Positions 1 to 7,981 of a stretch of DNA of 64,000 nucleotides are shown here, in pieces (position 1 is the first letter of the stretch; each line of letters begins with the position of its first letter). The DNA is taken from contig NZ_JBHUNX010000001.1 in assembly GCF_042685645.1 (NCBI RefSeq), positions 1,922,001 through 1,986,000 of the forward strand. Reading direction: 5' to 3'. Source of the stretch: Salininema proteolyticum. GTDB taxonomy: Bacteria > Actinomycetota > Actinomycetes > Mycobacteriales > Micromonosporaceae. The notes under the pieces were generated by a model that was not told the DNA's origin, did no database searches, and saw only the letters and a list, made by a program, of their open reading frames with translations. Position numbers and translations under genes: made by a program.

Positions 1-344
1 TGCCACGCCCGGACTCGATCGACGGCACGGCGGTGGGCCATTGTCATCAACCACGCTTCGGGCGAACCTTTGCGCGCGTCGAAGCGCGCAGCGATCCGCC
101 AGGCCTCGAAATAGACTTCTTGCACGACTTCTTCCGCCTGAGCATGGTTCTTCAATATCCGCATGCAAAGACCGAAGACGCGTGGACCGGTCGCGCCGTA
201 GAATGCCGTGAAGGCCTTTTTGTCCCCCACCGCCGCGCCCCGCAGCCAAGAGGCCAAGACGTCGGACGCCTCCCCGGACGGCGTAGCGGTCTGCTGCGCC
301 TCTTCTTCCTCAGCGTTTCGGAGAAATCGGCCGTCTCTGTTCAC
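1..344 (-). CDS. sigK: ECF RNA polymerase sigma factor, SigK-like (N-terminal part, runs off the left edge)
   Basis: Reading the minus strand from GTG at 344 gives an acidic leader and then a classic sigma-70 region 2: a helix with FYGATGPRVFGLCMRIL, then AEEVVQEVYFEAWRIAARFD, then KGSPEAWLMTMAHRRAVDRV. The last motif (core-binding and -10 melting helices) resembles SigK/SigL-type ECF factors. Region 4 lies outside the window. GTG 344 is preferred because GGGAGG (354-359) is about 10 bases upstream; an in-frame GTG at 353 has no room for it. SigK factors are normally held by an anti-sigma RskA encoded next to them, which would be off the edge. A SigK-like promoter sits upstream (390-418). The SigK assignment is inferred from motif similarity. 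Confidence 0.8.
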   Translation of the reverse strand, partial: MNRDGRFLRNAEEEEAQQTATPSGEASDVLASWLRGAAVGDKKAFTAFYGATGPRVFGLCMRILKNHAQAEEVVQEVYFEAWRIAARFDARKGSPEAWLMTMAHRRAVDRVRAW

Positions 345-389
345 CCTCGCCACCCTCCCAGTCCGATCCGAAAAAAGGTATCACAGCAC

Positions 390-418
390 GTTCGGACCAA
401 AGTCGCAAAACGGATTGG
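390..418 (-). promoter_or_regulatory. Candidate SigK-type autoregulatory promoter
   Basis: On the minus strand CCAATCC (418-412) is followed after 16 bases by CCGAAC (395-390), about 40 bases before the sigma factor start. The published mycobacterial SigK consensus is CCATCC, about 17 bases, CCGAAT, so both boxes and the spacing are close. ECF factors commonly transcribe their own gene. This is motif matching only. Confidence 0.4.
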
Positions 419-861
419 TCACTCTCACCGCAGTAAGCGATCACCCCGACAGACGTGTGAAACCCCCGAAAAAACCCGCCGCGCACCAGGCTCGTCCACG
501 CGATGACGGTGGCACCGACCCCACCGACGTTGCCCGCAACCGGGACAGAGCAGCCAGGCCTGATCGCGCTGGGCGTCGGGAATCTGGCCTGACCTTCCCA
601 GTCCCCTGGCGGCCGCGGCACACCCTCAAGACGTGGAGCGGGCCGACGACCGTGAGAAAAGACGGACGCCACTACTACAGTGACGTTCCGCTCCGGACAG
701 TCCTTTCACCCAACGCCCTGCCCGACTCCTCATCAGCCATGCCCGTGTCCCACTCGCGGCCAGGGATCGGAGAGCAAGCGAACCCGTTACGGCCCAAGGG
801 CGGCCACCACCCAGTGGTGAGCCCTGCGCTCGGCCGGCAGAAATTTCACGGGGCGCAAGGG
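419..861. other. Intergenic region without a convincing gene
   Basis: Open frames exist on both strands here, but they lack a ribosome binding site and show no recognisable domain or consistent third-position bias. I see no gene between the sigma factor promoter and the hexosaminidase promoter. Confidence 0.5.
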
Positions 862-903
862 TTGACGTTCTCCACACCCTAATAGTAAATTAACTTTAAT
901 GTA
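862..903 (+). promoter_or_regulatory. Hexosaminidase promoter with overlapping AT-rich candidate operator
   Basis: TTGACG (862-867) is followed after 18 bases by TAAATT (886-891). The second hexamer lies in a strikingly AT-rich patch (880-903) containing TAAATTAACTTTA, an imperfect dyad, while the flanks are about 70% GC. An operator over the -10 box fits repression by a sugar-responsive regulator of the ROK or LacI/GntR type; the regulator is unknown. The start codon at 932 is about 35 bases beyond the likely transcription start. Confidence 0.45.
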
Positions 904-931
904 AGGGGCGACACCGGACAGGAGACCCGCC

Positions 932-2572
932 ATGAAGACCGCCCACGACCTCATCCCCCAACCGACCCACCACCAACAGCACGGCCACGACCTCGACGTC
1001 ACCGCACTCACCGCCATCACCGCACACCCACGCGACCACGACACCGCGCACCTCCTCGCCACCCGCCTCCACCAAGGCACCGGCCACCACATCCCCGTCA
1101 CCACCACACCCACCGACCAACCCGCCATCACCCTCACCTCCACCACCGACCACGACCCCACCGCCATTCCCCAACCCGGAGACGAAGACCACACCCTCAC
1201 CATCGACCACACCGGCATCCACATCAACGCCACCACACCCGCCGGCGTCTCCCGCGCCGCCACCACCCTCCTCCAACTCCTCCCACCGCACGCCCTGCGC
1301 CGCGCACCCATCGAACACAGCACCCTCCCCCACACCACCATCACCGACCGGCCCCGCCTCCCCTGGCGCGGACTGACCATCGACACCGCACGCCACTACA
1401 TCCCCAAACCCGACCTCTTCACCCTCATCGACCAAGCCTGGTTGCACAAGATCAACGTCATCCAACTCCACCTCACCGACGACCAAGGCTGGCGCATCGA
1501 CATCCCCACCCGCCCCGAACTCCGCCGCACCGCCGCCTGGCGCACCGAAACCACCACAGGGCACGCCCTACAGGAAAACCCCGGCGACCGCACACCCCAC
1601 GGAGGCCACTACAGCCTCGCCGACCTCCGCGAGATCAACGCCTACGCCCGCCGCCGGCACATCCTCCTCGTCCCCGAGATCAACCTGCCCGGACACACCC
1701 GCGCCGCGCTCGCCGCCTATCCTGAGATCGGCACGGGTCGACACCGCCCCGTCGCCACCACCTTCGGCGTCTTCTCCGAAGTCATGGAACCCACCGAGAC
1801 GGCCCTCGCCTTCACTCGCGACGTCCTCGACACCGTCGTCGGCGTCTTCGACTCCCCCGTCATCCACATCGGAGGCGACGAGATTCCCCTCGACCAGTGG
1901 AGCCGCAGCCCGCGCGCCCGACGTCTCCTCGATGAGCTCGGCACCGACGACCTCCGCCGGGTCCAAGGCTGGTTCGTGCACGCCGTGGCCGACCATCTCG
2001 CCGGCCACGGGCGCCGCATCGCCGGGTGGGACGAGGTCCTCGCCGCCGGGGCTCCGTCCGACACGATCGTCACCGTCTGGCGCAACGCCGGATACGCCGA
2101 GCGCGCCGTCGAGCGGGGACACCAGGTCATCATCGGCCCTGAAACGCACGCCTACCTCGACCACTACGAATCGGATGATGCGCGCGAACCGCTGCGCATC
2201 CACGGGCACACCGACATCGCCGGCCTCGAAGCCTGGGATCCCGTGCCCGCCGGCCTCGACGACCGCGACGTCCTGGGCGCTCAATGCCAGATCTTCACCG
2301 AGTACCTGCCGACCCTCCGCGACATCGAGTACTCTCTCCATCCTCGCCTGGCCGCCTTCGCCGACGCTGCCTGGAGCAGCCGGGCCGCCCGCGCCGACGC
2401 GCCGGTGTCCGACCGCATCGACCGCACGCACCTCGACCGGTTGGCGGCCCTCGGCGTCAACTACCGGCCGCCTGCCGGCCCGCACCCCTGGCAAAGCGGC
2501 GGGACCGGTCCGCGCGAGCGCTGGGACCACGGAAATTTCCACCACAAGGAACTCGACGCCGACGCGCACTGA
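932..2572 (+). CDS. Beta-N-acetylhexosaminidase, glycoside hydrolase family 20
   Basis: Removes terminal GlcNAc/GalNAc from chitobiose, muropeptide or glycan ends by substrate-assisted catalysis. The roughly 130-residue N-terminal alpha/beta domain is followed by the TIM barrel, entered at LPWRGLTIDTARHY. Barrel signatures include LHLTDDQGWRI, the strand VPEINLPGHTRA, and HIGGDE, whose Asp316-Glu317 pair orients the acetamido group and acts as general acid. At 546 residues it is full length for a two-domain GH20. There is no signal peptide, suggesting a cytoplasmic enzyme acting on imported sugars. GGAGAC precedes the ATG. The first half (932 to about 1740) is extremely C+A-rich on the sense strand; the second half drifts back to balanced composition. 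Confidence 0.93.
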   Translation: MKTAHDLIPQPTHHQQHGHDLDVTALTAITAHPRDHDTAHLLATRLHQGTGHHIPVTTTPTDQPAITLTSTTDHDPTAIPQPGDEDHTLTIDHTGIHINATTPAGVSRAATTLLQLLPPHALRRAPIEHSTLPHTTITDRPRLPWRGLTIDTARHYIPKPDLFTLIDQAWLHKINVIQLHLTDDQGWRIDIPTRPELRRTAAWRTETTTGHALQENPGDRTPHGGHYSLADLREINAYARRRHILLVPEINLPGHTRAALAAYPEIGTGRHRPVATTFGVFSEVMEPTETALAFTRDVLDTVVGVFDSPVIHIGGDEIPLDQWSRSPRARRLLDELGTDDLRRVQGWFVHAVADHLAGHGRRIAGWDEVLAAGAPSDTIVTVWRNAGYAERAVERGHQVIIGPETHAYLDHYESDDAREPLRIHGHTDIAGLEAWDPVPAGLDDRDVLGAQCQIFTEYLPTLRDIEYSLHPRLAAFADAAWSSRAARADAPVSDRIDRTHLDRLAALGVNYRPPAGPHPWQSGGTGPRERWDHGNFHHKELDADAH

Positions 2573-2720
2573 GACGACGGCGGCCGGTGTGGCGCTGTGC
2601 GCGACGCCGGCCCCGCAACCTTCGGAGCGATCCGGCCCTGGCGAGCGGGTGACATCATGTTGGACTTCGGTCGCCGGAAACTCAGGTGTGTTAGGCATGG
2701 CCGGCTGTTACTGTGTCCCG

Positions 2721-3143
2721 GTGAAACACGGGATGTTCATCAAACGCGCGACGAGCATGGCTGATATCCGGGCTGCGGAGGCGGCGTTCGACCAGGAAGT
2801 CATTCCACAGGCCGCACAACGGTTTCTCGACGAACCCGGTCACCATATTCTGGTCGCCTTCGACGGCGAGAGGGGTGTCGGTTTCATTTCGGGTGTGGAG
2901 ACCACTCACCCCGACAAGGGCACTGAGATGTTCCTGTACGAGCTCGGCGTCGTCGAGTCGCATCAAGGTCAGGGCGTCGGGCGTTCTCTGATCGAGGCCC
3001 TCTCAACGCTCGCTCGAGAGTGTGGATGTTTCGGGATGTGGGTCCTCACCGAGCGCACCAATCGGGCTGCTATGGCCGCCTACCAGGCAGCGGGTGGCAC
3101 CGACGCGGGTGATTCAGTGATGATCGACTGGCAATTTCGCTAG
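2721..3143 (+). CDS. GNAT-family N-acetyltransferase, AAC(3)-I-like architecture
   Basis: About 140 residues with one acetyltransferase domain. The acetyl-CoA pyrophosphate loop reads HQGQGVGRSLIEAL (the R/QxxGxG/A motif), preceded by the strand MFLYELGVVE and followed by a C-terminal AAYQAAGG helix. The MFLYELGVVE-HQGQGVG layout recalls aminoglycoside 3-N-acetyltransferase I proteins, but substrate cannot be read from sequence, so a resistance role is unproven. Start choice is uncertain: ATG 2697, GTG 2721 and ATG 2733 are all in frame and none has a strong Shine-Dalgarno. TACTGT at 2709-2714 sits so that GTG 2721 would be a leaderless start. The gene appears monocistronic. Confidence 0.8.
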   Translation: MKHGMFIKRATSMADIRAAEAAFDQEVIPQAAQRFLDEPGHHILVAFDGERGVGFISGVETTHPDKGTEMFLYELGVVESHQGQGVGRSLIEALSTLARECGCFGMWVLTERTNRAAMAAYQAAGGTDAGDSVMIDWQFR

Positions 3144-3530
3144 GAGCCGTCGAGGCTCGAGTTGGCCGTGTCGCGTTCTGGTTCGTCTTCTTGCTTCGTT
3201 GTCCAGGGGATGGCGCGCCCGGCGACGTCCATGGGCATGGCCAACCGAAACCGCTGCCGGCGAGAGTGATCGCCTGGTTCGGCCTGAAGCTGGGGATCGT
3301 CGATTTCGGGCCGCGGGCGCAGCGGTCGTGGAGTGCTTGCTGAACGTGCCCCGACCGGCCGTCCCATTCGGAGCCGCGGGCATGGGCGCAAGTCCGAGAG
3401 GCGCCGGGGCGTGTTCGATCCGGTGTGTGCGGTGATCATGCCGGTGAGGTTCTCGTGGCCTCTACGACCGGTCGGGAATGGGGCGACGATGGTTCAAGGC
3501 CGGGCGGTGTGGTCGATGGATGGGGTTTCC
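3144..3530. other. Intergenic region between convergent genes, no supported gene
   Basis: A minus-strand frame (3140-3439) is open but has no ribosome binding site or recognisable domain. A short perfect hairpin GAGCC-GTCGA-GGCTC lies at 3144-3158 directly after the acetyltransferase stop and could help terminate transcription, but it lacks a T-tract. From about 3400 rightwards the plus strand becomes markedly G+T-rich. Confidence 0.4.
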
Positions 3531-4373
3531 CTATGTCGGCGAGCGCAGTCGTTTGGCGTAGGCGACGTCCGGTGCGTGTGGGACGGGAGTTTCGACGACC
3601 ATGGGCACGGTGGCGAGTGCGGGGTTGGTGATGATGTTGCGCAGTGCGTGTTCGCCGATGGTGCCGTGTCCGAGTGTCTCGTGGCGGTCGCGGCCTGATC
3701 GGTGCGGGTCTTTGCTGTCGTTGAGGTGGATGAGGTCGATGCGGTCGGGTCCGATGGTGTCGGTCAGTTCGGTCAGTGCTTTGTGCAGTGCGTCGGCGTC
3801 GTCGAGTGTTTCGCCGGCGGCGTGGAGGTGGCAGGTGTCGAGGCAGAGTCCGACTTCGGGGCGGTCGATGGCGTGGAGGTATTCGGCGGTGCTTTTCAGG
3901 GTGGAGGCGGTGGCGTTGGCGGCGCCGGCGGTGGGTTCGACGAGGAGTCGGGTTTTTTGGGGTGTGTCTTCGAGGACGGTGGCGTAGGCGGTGGCGAGTC
4001 GTTCGAGGGCGGCGGGGCGGTCGCCGTCGATGGAGGATCCGGCGTGGACGACTACTCCTTGTGCGCCGATTTGTTCGGCGGCGGTGAGTGTGGTTTTGAG
4101 TGTCGTGATGGATTTTTGGAGTGTGTCGGGTTTGGGTGAGGCGAGGTTGATCAGGTAGGCGGCGTGTACGAAGACGGGGAGGTTTTGGGTGGAGCATCGG
4201 TGGCGGAACTGGTCGGCTGTTTCTTGGTCGATGCGGGGTGGTGCCCATCCGCGTGGGGATCCGAGGAACACTTGGATGACTTCGGATTCGGTTTCCGCTG
4301 CTTCGGCCAGGCTGCGGCGGACTAGGCCGCCGGAAACCTATACGTGTGCGCCGATGGGCGGTTGGTGGTCCAT
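3531..4373 (-). pseudogene. nfo: Endonuclease IV (AP endonuclease) with in-frame amber codon at codon 12
   Basis: Endonuclease IV cleaves 5' of abasic sites. ATG 4373 follows a strong AAGGAG eight bases upstream, and the frame reads MDHQPPIGAHV, then TAG (4340-4338), then VSGGLVRRSLAEAAE into an intact TIM barrel. Families normally have Ser or a similar small residue at the stop position (IGAHVS). All expected metal ligands downstream are present: FVHAAY, VVVHAG, LVEPTAG, LDTCHLH, LIHLND, RDRHETLGHG and VVETP. The remaining body therefore looks recently functional. A GTG at 4271 could restart translation but would lose the first barrel strand. Either a recent nonsense mutation, a sequencing error (TCG to TAG needs one change), or suppression. 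Confidence 0.8.
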
Positions 4374-4872
4374 GTGGTCGTTTCTCCTTGGTTCATAGTC
4401 GCCTCTGGGAGGTGCGGTGTCAGGGTACTCCCCTGTTCGGTGTCTCGTGGCGGGTCGGGATGCGGTGTTGGTGTTCGGTGTGGAGCGTTGGGGGCCGGAC
4501 CGGCTTGTTCGGGTCTTAGGGTTGGCCTTCGCGTGGGCGGCAGGGGCAGTCTTCGCCGGTGGTTGAGGCGCGCGGTTCGGCGGATTTCAATCTTGGGGCA
4601 GGAGTCGCCGTTCCCGTCGGGGTCTCGGTGCCCGGCCTTGCCGATAATACGACCTCATATAGTACTATGCATTCTAGTACATTGGTGTTCGGCCGTTTCC
4701 CGTCGGCCGGCCCGGTGGTTCGACGCCTTCTGCTTCGGACGGGCCGCTGTCCGGACGGAGAGGTGAGGCGTGGAGGTCGGTGCGAGGGGGCACCGACCTG
4801 CTCGGCGAGCGCGCGCACCGTCCCGTTCGCCGACCGGCCATGACCGACGATGATTGAGGTGTCCACCCCAGT
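4374..4872. other. Intergenic region of about 500 bases with one AT-rich palindromic site
   Basis: No gene is supported here. It separates the divergent nfo and DUF3105 genes. GC is high except for an AT-rich island around 4644-4690 containing the palindrome described separately. The 190 bases between that palindrome and the DUF3105 start show no ribosome binding site or reading frame of note. Confidence 0.5.
4662..4680. promoter_or_regulatory. Palindromic candidate operator TACTA-N7-TAGTA (site A)
   Basis: GTACTA (4662-4667), a 7-base spacer and TAGTAC (4675-4680) form a perfect 6-bp inverted repeat; the core is TACTA-N7-TAGTA. TATAGT (4658-4663) could be an overlapping -10 box for rightward transcription towards the DUF3105 gene. 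The same core, with the same spacer length, recurs at 16371-16387 beside the copper island. TACTA/TAGTA half-sites resemble BlaI/CopY-type winged-helix operators; that link is inference. Confidence 0.5.
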
Positions 4873-5643
4873 ATGTCCGCATCCAAACGAGCGCGCCGAT
4901 CGAGATCCACCGTCCACCGATCCCGGCCTTGGGGGCTGATCGTCACCTTCTCGGTGATCGGCGTCTTCGCCCTGGGTATCGTCGGCGGTGCGGTCTGGCT
5001 GGTCGGCGACGCCAAGAAGCCGCCCGAGGGGTTGGAGAGTTTCCTGGGGGGATATGAGTACTCCACCGAGCTGCGCTTGGCCGTGGAATCGGGTGAGGTG
5101 GAGGTAGACGACCTCGAGTACCCGCAGGTCGCGCAACGCACCCACGTCCAGGAGGGAACCTACGTCGATTACGGCAGCGAGCCGGCCGTCGGCGGCGACC
5201 ATTACGGCCAGTGGCAGAACTGTCAGGGCCGGGTCTACGACGGTGCGGTGGACACCCGCAATGCCATCCACTCGCTCGAGCACGGCGCGGTGTGGATAGC
5301 CTACGACCCCGAGCGGCTCGATCAGGACGAGGTCAATAAGCTCGCGTCCTACGTCCAGGGCCGCGACTACACCTTCATGAGTCAGTACCCGGGCATGGAG
5401 CGGCCGATCTCGTTGCAGGCGTGGGGGCTGCGCCTGACCGCTGAGGAGTCCGGCGATGATCGCATCCTCCAGTTCATCGACAGGTTCGCCCAGGCCGAGG
5501 ACAACTCCATGGAACCCAACGCGACCTGTTCGGGCGGTGTGAACACCACGGCCGCGTCCCCGATGCCCGAACCTCCCTCCGAGGATGTGACGCCGGAGGA
5601 CGAGGGCGGCAAGGCCGCCGAAGACCAGTCCGAGGGCGAATAG
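4873..5643 (+). CDS. DUF3105 family membrane-anchored protein
   Basis: Predicted single-pass protein of 256 residues. A basic N-terminus (KRARRSRS) precedes one hydrophobic segment at about residues 20-42, then an extracytoplasmic domain. Family features visible are HYGQWQNCQGRVYDG (His and Cys), HSLEHGAVWIAYDP and the late Cys in ATCSGG; the conserved His/Cys set suggests metal binding or a disulphide. The C-terminus is low-complexity acidic (EDVTPEDEGGKAAED). DUF3105 has no established biochemical role. Its upstream palindrome matches one beside the copper island, hinting at co-regulation. The ribosome binding site before ATG 4873 is weak. It stands alone as a transcription unit. Confidence 0.85.
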   Translation: MSASKRARRSRSTVHRSRPWGLIVTFSVIGVFALGIVGGAVWLVGDAKKPPEGLESFLGGYEYSTELRLAVESGEVEVDDLEYPQVAQRTHVQEGTYVDYGSEPAVGGDHYGQWQNCQGRVYDGAVDTRNAIHSLEHGAVWIAYDPERLDQDEVNKLASYVQGRDYTFMSQYPGMERPISLQAWGLRLTAEESGDDRILQFIDRFAQAEDNSMEPNATCSGGVNTTAASPMPEPPSEDVTPEDEGGKAAEDQSEGE

Positions 5644-5683
5644 GCGGGCGGCACGTCTTCTCGTGGAGACCGACCGGTGCGTA

Positions 5684-6713
5684 TTAGGGTTCGGTGTCGT
5701 CTCGGGGTGTGTCGCTTGTTCGTTGTTCGAGTGCCCTCGCCAGGGCCGTCGCGGTGCGGGCCACGGTCGTGTCGGGGTCGTCGGCCATGCGGTGCAGGGC
5801 GTCTATGGCGGTGGCGGTGGGCATTTCGGTGAATGCCTGGACCAGGCGCAGGCGTGCGGGCCCGTCGGTGTCCGGTGCGGTGGACCGGTCGGTCAGCAGT
5901 GTCGTGATCGCGGCGGCCCGGTCGGGGTGTCGGGCCAGTCTTCCGAGGGTCTCGGCGGCTTCGACGTCGTTGAGGCCTTCGACGATCATGGTGACCAGTA
6001 CCGGTATGGCGTCGCTTCTCCCCCGCGCGCCCAGTGCCATGGCGGCGTGGCGGCGCACGGTCGCGTCGGGGTCGTCGAGTGCGGCTGCCAGGAGCGGGGT
6101 GGTCTCGTCGGTGGGGAGGCGGGTGAGTGCCTGCACGGCCCGGCGTCGGACGTCGGGGTCTTTGGCGTTGAGGCCGGTGGTGAGGGTTTCGGTGACGTCG
6201 GGTTGGGCTCGTGCCAGTGCCCAGGTGAGGGCGCCGGCGACGTGGGGGTCGGTTTCGGTCAGGAGCGCTTCGGCCAGTAGCGGGGCGGGTTGTTCCTTCA
6301 CCGATAGTGCGGTCTGTTGGCGGCGTGCGGCGTCGGGGGAGGCGAGGCCGCGCAGCAGCGCGGTGATGGCGAGGACGTCGTCCCATCGGTCGGGGTCGGT
6401 CTCGTCGACGGCGCGGAGTCGTTCGAGTAGTTCTCGTTCGCGGTTCAGTCGTTCTTCGCTTTGGTGTATGAGGTCGCCGATGAGCTCGGTCGGGGTGAAT
6501 CCGGGGTCGTCGAGGACGTTTCCTATCTGACGCAGGGACAGTCCGAGGGTGCGTAGGCTTTCGACGTGGAAGATCCGTTGGATGTCCTCTGGGGGAGTAT
6601 TCGCGGTAGCCGCCGGTGGTGCGGCCGGTGGGCCGCACCAGTCCGAGCTTGTCGTAGTGTCGGAGCATGCGGGTGCTCACGCCCGAGCGGCGGGCGACGT
6701 CGCCGATCAGCAT
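5684..6713 (-). pseudogene. MerR-type regulator fused to HEAT repeats, frameshifted
   Basis: ATG 6713 opens a MerR DNA-binding domain (MLIGDVARRSGVSTRMLRHY then GLVRPTGRTTGGYREY). At the C5 run 6591-6595 (written as G on the plus strand) the frame breaks; removing one C restores YSPEDIQRIFHVESLRTLGLSLRQIG, the rest of the winged helix, then a dimerisation helix rich in Glu/Arg and about 200 residues of HEAT repeats (e.g. DPDATVRRHAAMALGARG). The restored protein is about 342 residues. The downstream frame could also begin at GTG 6301 as a HEAT-only fragment. ATG 6713 overlaps the stop of the upstream HEAT gene, so the two are translationally coupled. Real frameshift, phase variation or sequencing error cannot be separated here. 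Confidence 0.8.
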
Positions 6714-7390
6714 GCGGTTCCGGCGTCGTGTCGGCCTCCGAGGGCGACGACGCGTTTGGCTTCGGCGATGGCCAATTCGAAGCCGGCCTCGGGGTCGTCG
6801 AGGAGCCGTTCGGTGGCGGTGGCGTGTGCGTAGAGGACCGGGTCGTCGGTCGTCTCGGCGGCGTGGAGGGCCGGCAGGGCCGCCTCGCCGAGTGCGGCGA
6901 GGGCACGGCTGAGGCTCAGTTGCGTCTCGCGCCCGCCGCGGCCGAGTTGTCGGGCCAGTTGCGCGGCCAGGTGTTCCTTCTGGTCGTCGGGTACGAGGGC
7001 GACGGCGGCGCGCCATGCGCTGCGGGCGACTTCGTCGTCGGCGTCGTGCAGTAGGGACGGTGTGATGGCCGGCCATGCGCTGGTGTCGGCGATTTTGGAG
7101 AGGGTGTGCAGTGCTTGGCTGCGGGCCTGGGGGTGTTCGGATCGCAGTTCCTCGCACAGGGCCGGGAGGGTGGCCTGAGCGGGGAGTCGGGTGAGCGCCC
7201 AGGTGAGCATGTCGCGTACGAAGAGGTCCGGTTCGATCGCGCATCGGGTTATGAGGGTCTCGGTCAGGGCGGGGTCGGCGTCGGTGCCGGCGGCGAGCGC
7301 GGCGTTGAGTCGGGTCGAGGGGTTGTCGGCGGCCAGGGCGGCGTGTGCCGGGTGTTGCGGGTTCGTGTGTGTCGTGTTGATGGGAACCAC
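6707..7390 (-). CDS. HEAT-repeat protein, partner of the MerR-HEAT regulator
   Basis: A 227-residue, all-helical protein with repeated 30-40 residue units such as DLFVRDMLTWALTRLPAQA, HPQARSQALHTLSKIADTS and DDEVARSAWRAAVALVPDD. No signal peptide or catalytic motif is seen; HEAT arrays are protein-protein scaffolds. It is the first gene of a two-gene unit whose second gene is a MerR-HEAT regulator, and it lies directly behind a MerR-type promoter, so it is likely a target and partner of that regulator. Start is uncertain: GTG 7390 lies within a few bases of the predicted transcription start, whereas the good GGAGG there would best serve an ATC codon at 7381. Confidence 0.75.
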   Translation of the reverse strand: MVPINTTHTNPQHPAHAALAADNPSTRLNAALAAGTDADPALTETLITRCAIEPDLFVRDMLTWALTRLPAQATLPALCEELRSEHPQARSQALHTLSKIADTSAWPAITPSLLHDADDEVARSAWRAAVALVPDDQKEHLAAQLARQLGRGGRETQLSLSRALAALGEAALPALHAAETTDDPVLYAHATATERLLDDPEAGFELAIAEAKRVVALGGRHDAGTAC

Positions 7391-7401
7391 CTCCGGGTTT
7401 C

Positions 7402-7432
7402 AGTTAACACCTTGTCACCGTGTCAGGGTCAA
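7402..7432 (-). promoter_or_regulatory. MerR-type promoter with 19-bp spacer and dyad operator
   Basis: On the minus strand TTGACC (7432-7427) and TTAACT (7407-7402) are separated by 19 bases, the over-long spacer typical of MerR-activated promoters. The spacer carries the interrupted dyad ACCCTGACA...TGACAAGGT, centred at 7419, matching on 7 of 9 positions. It lies immediately upstream of the HEAT/MerR-HEAT pair, so the encoded regulator is the obvious ligand. Confidence 0.75.
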
Positions 7433-7498
7433 CTGTTCGCGTCGATGGGTTCGGTGCCCGTGTCGGGTCGCGGTGGTGGGCGTAGGTATGTTCGCTTT

Positions 7499-7981
7499 AT
7501 GGCTGAGAGATCTGTTTCTGTTCTTGGCGTTAGCGTGGCTGTGGCGGGGGCGTTTGTGTACGCGGCCGGTTTGCAGTTGCCGTTCTTCGCCTATGGGCGT
7601 GAGGCCGGGGAGCGGTTGTCGTACGGGGATTATCTGGATTTGGTCGCGGCCAGTGGGGAAGGGTCGGGTTCGGTGGTGTTGTTGCCGGTTCTGCTGGTGG
7701 CGGTGGCCGCGGCGTCGTTTCCGAGTCCCGGGGTGGCGCGTGCGGCGGGTTTGGCCGCTGTGCTCGCTTCGGTGGTGGGTGTCGGGTCGCTCGTCGGGTC
7801 GGTGTTGGTGGCGCGCTCGGAGTGGTTCCTTCGTGCCGGTGACGGTTTCGCGGTTCCGGCCGGTCCCGGGTTCTATCTGCGGGTGGCGGGGGTGCTCGCG
7901 CTCGGGGCGGGGGCTTTGCTGCTGTGTCGTGGCCGGGGGTTCAGGGGGCCGGTTCGCGCAGGACGTCGGTCAGGCGGGTGA
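7499..7981 (+). CDS. Small multi-spanning membrane protein of unknown function
   Basis: 160 residues with four likely transmembrane segments (about 9-30, 58-78, 85-107 and 130-148) joined by short loops. A periplasmic-looking loop contains YGREAGERLSYGDYLDLVAASGEG. No family was recognised. The sense strand is heavily G+T-rich (Val, Gly, Leu codons), opposite to its minus-strand neighbours, which share the same plus-strand skew. The ribosome binding site (GTAGG) is weak. Its last 41 bases overlap the convergent TetR gene. Confidence 0.6.
   Translation: MAERSVSVLGVSVAVAGAFVYAAGLQLPFFAYGREAGERLSYGDYLDLVAASGEGSGSVVLLPVLLVAVAAASFPSPGVARAAGLAAVLASVVGVGSLVGSVLVARSEWFLRAGDGFAVPAGPGFYLRVAGVLALGAGALLLCRGRGFRGPVRAGRRSGG

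Noticed and set aside
3140..3439. Minus-strand frame after the acetyltransferase
   Set aside because: No ribosome binding site or recognisable domain; some resemblance to degraded sequence but not enough to call.
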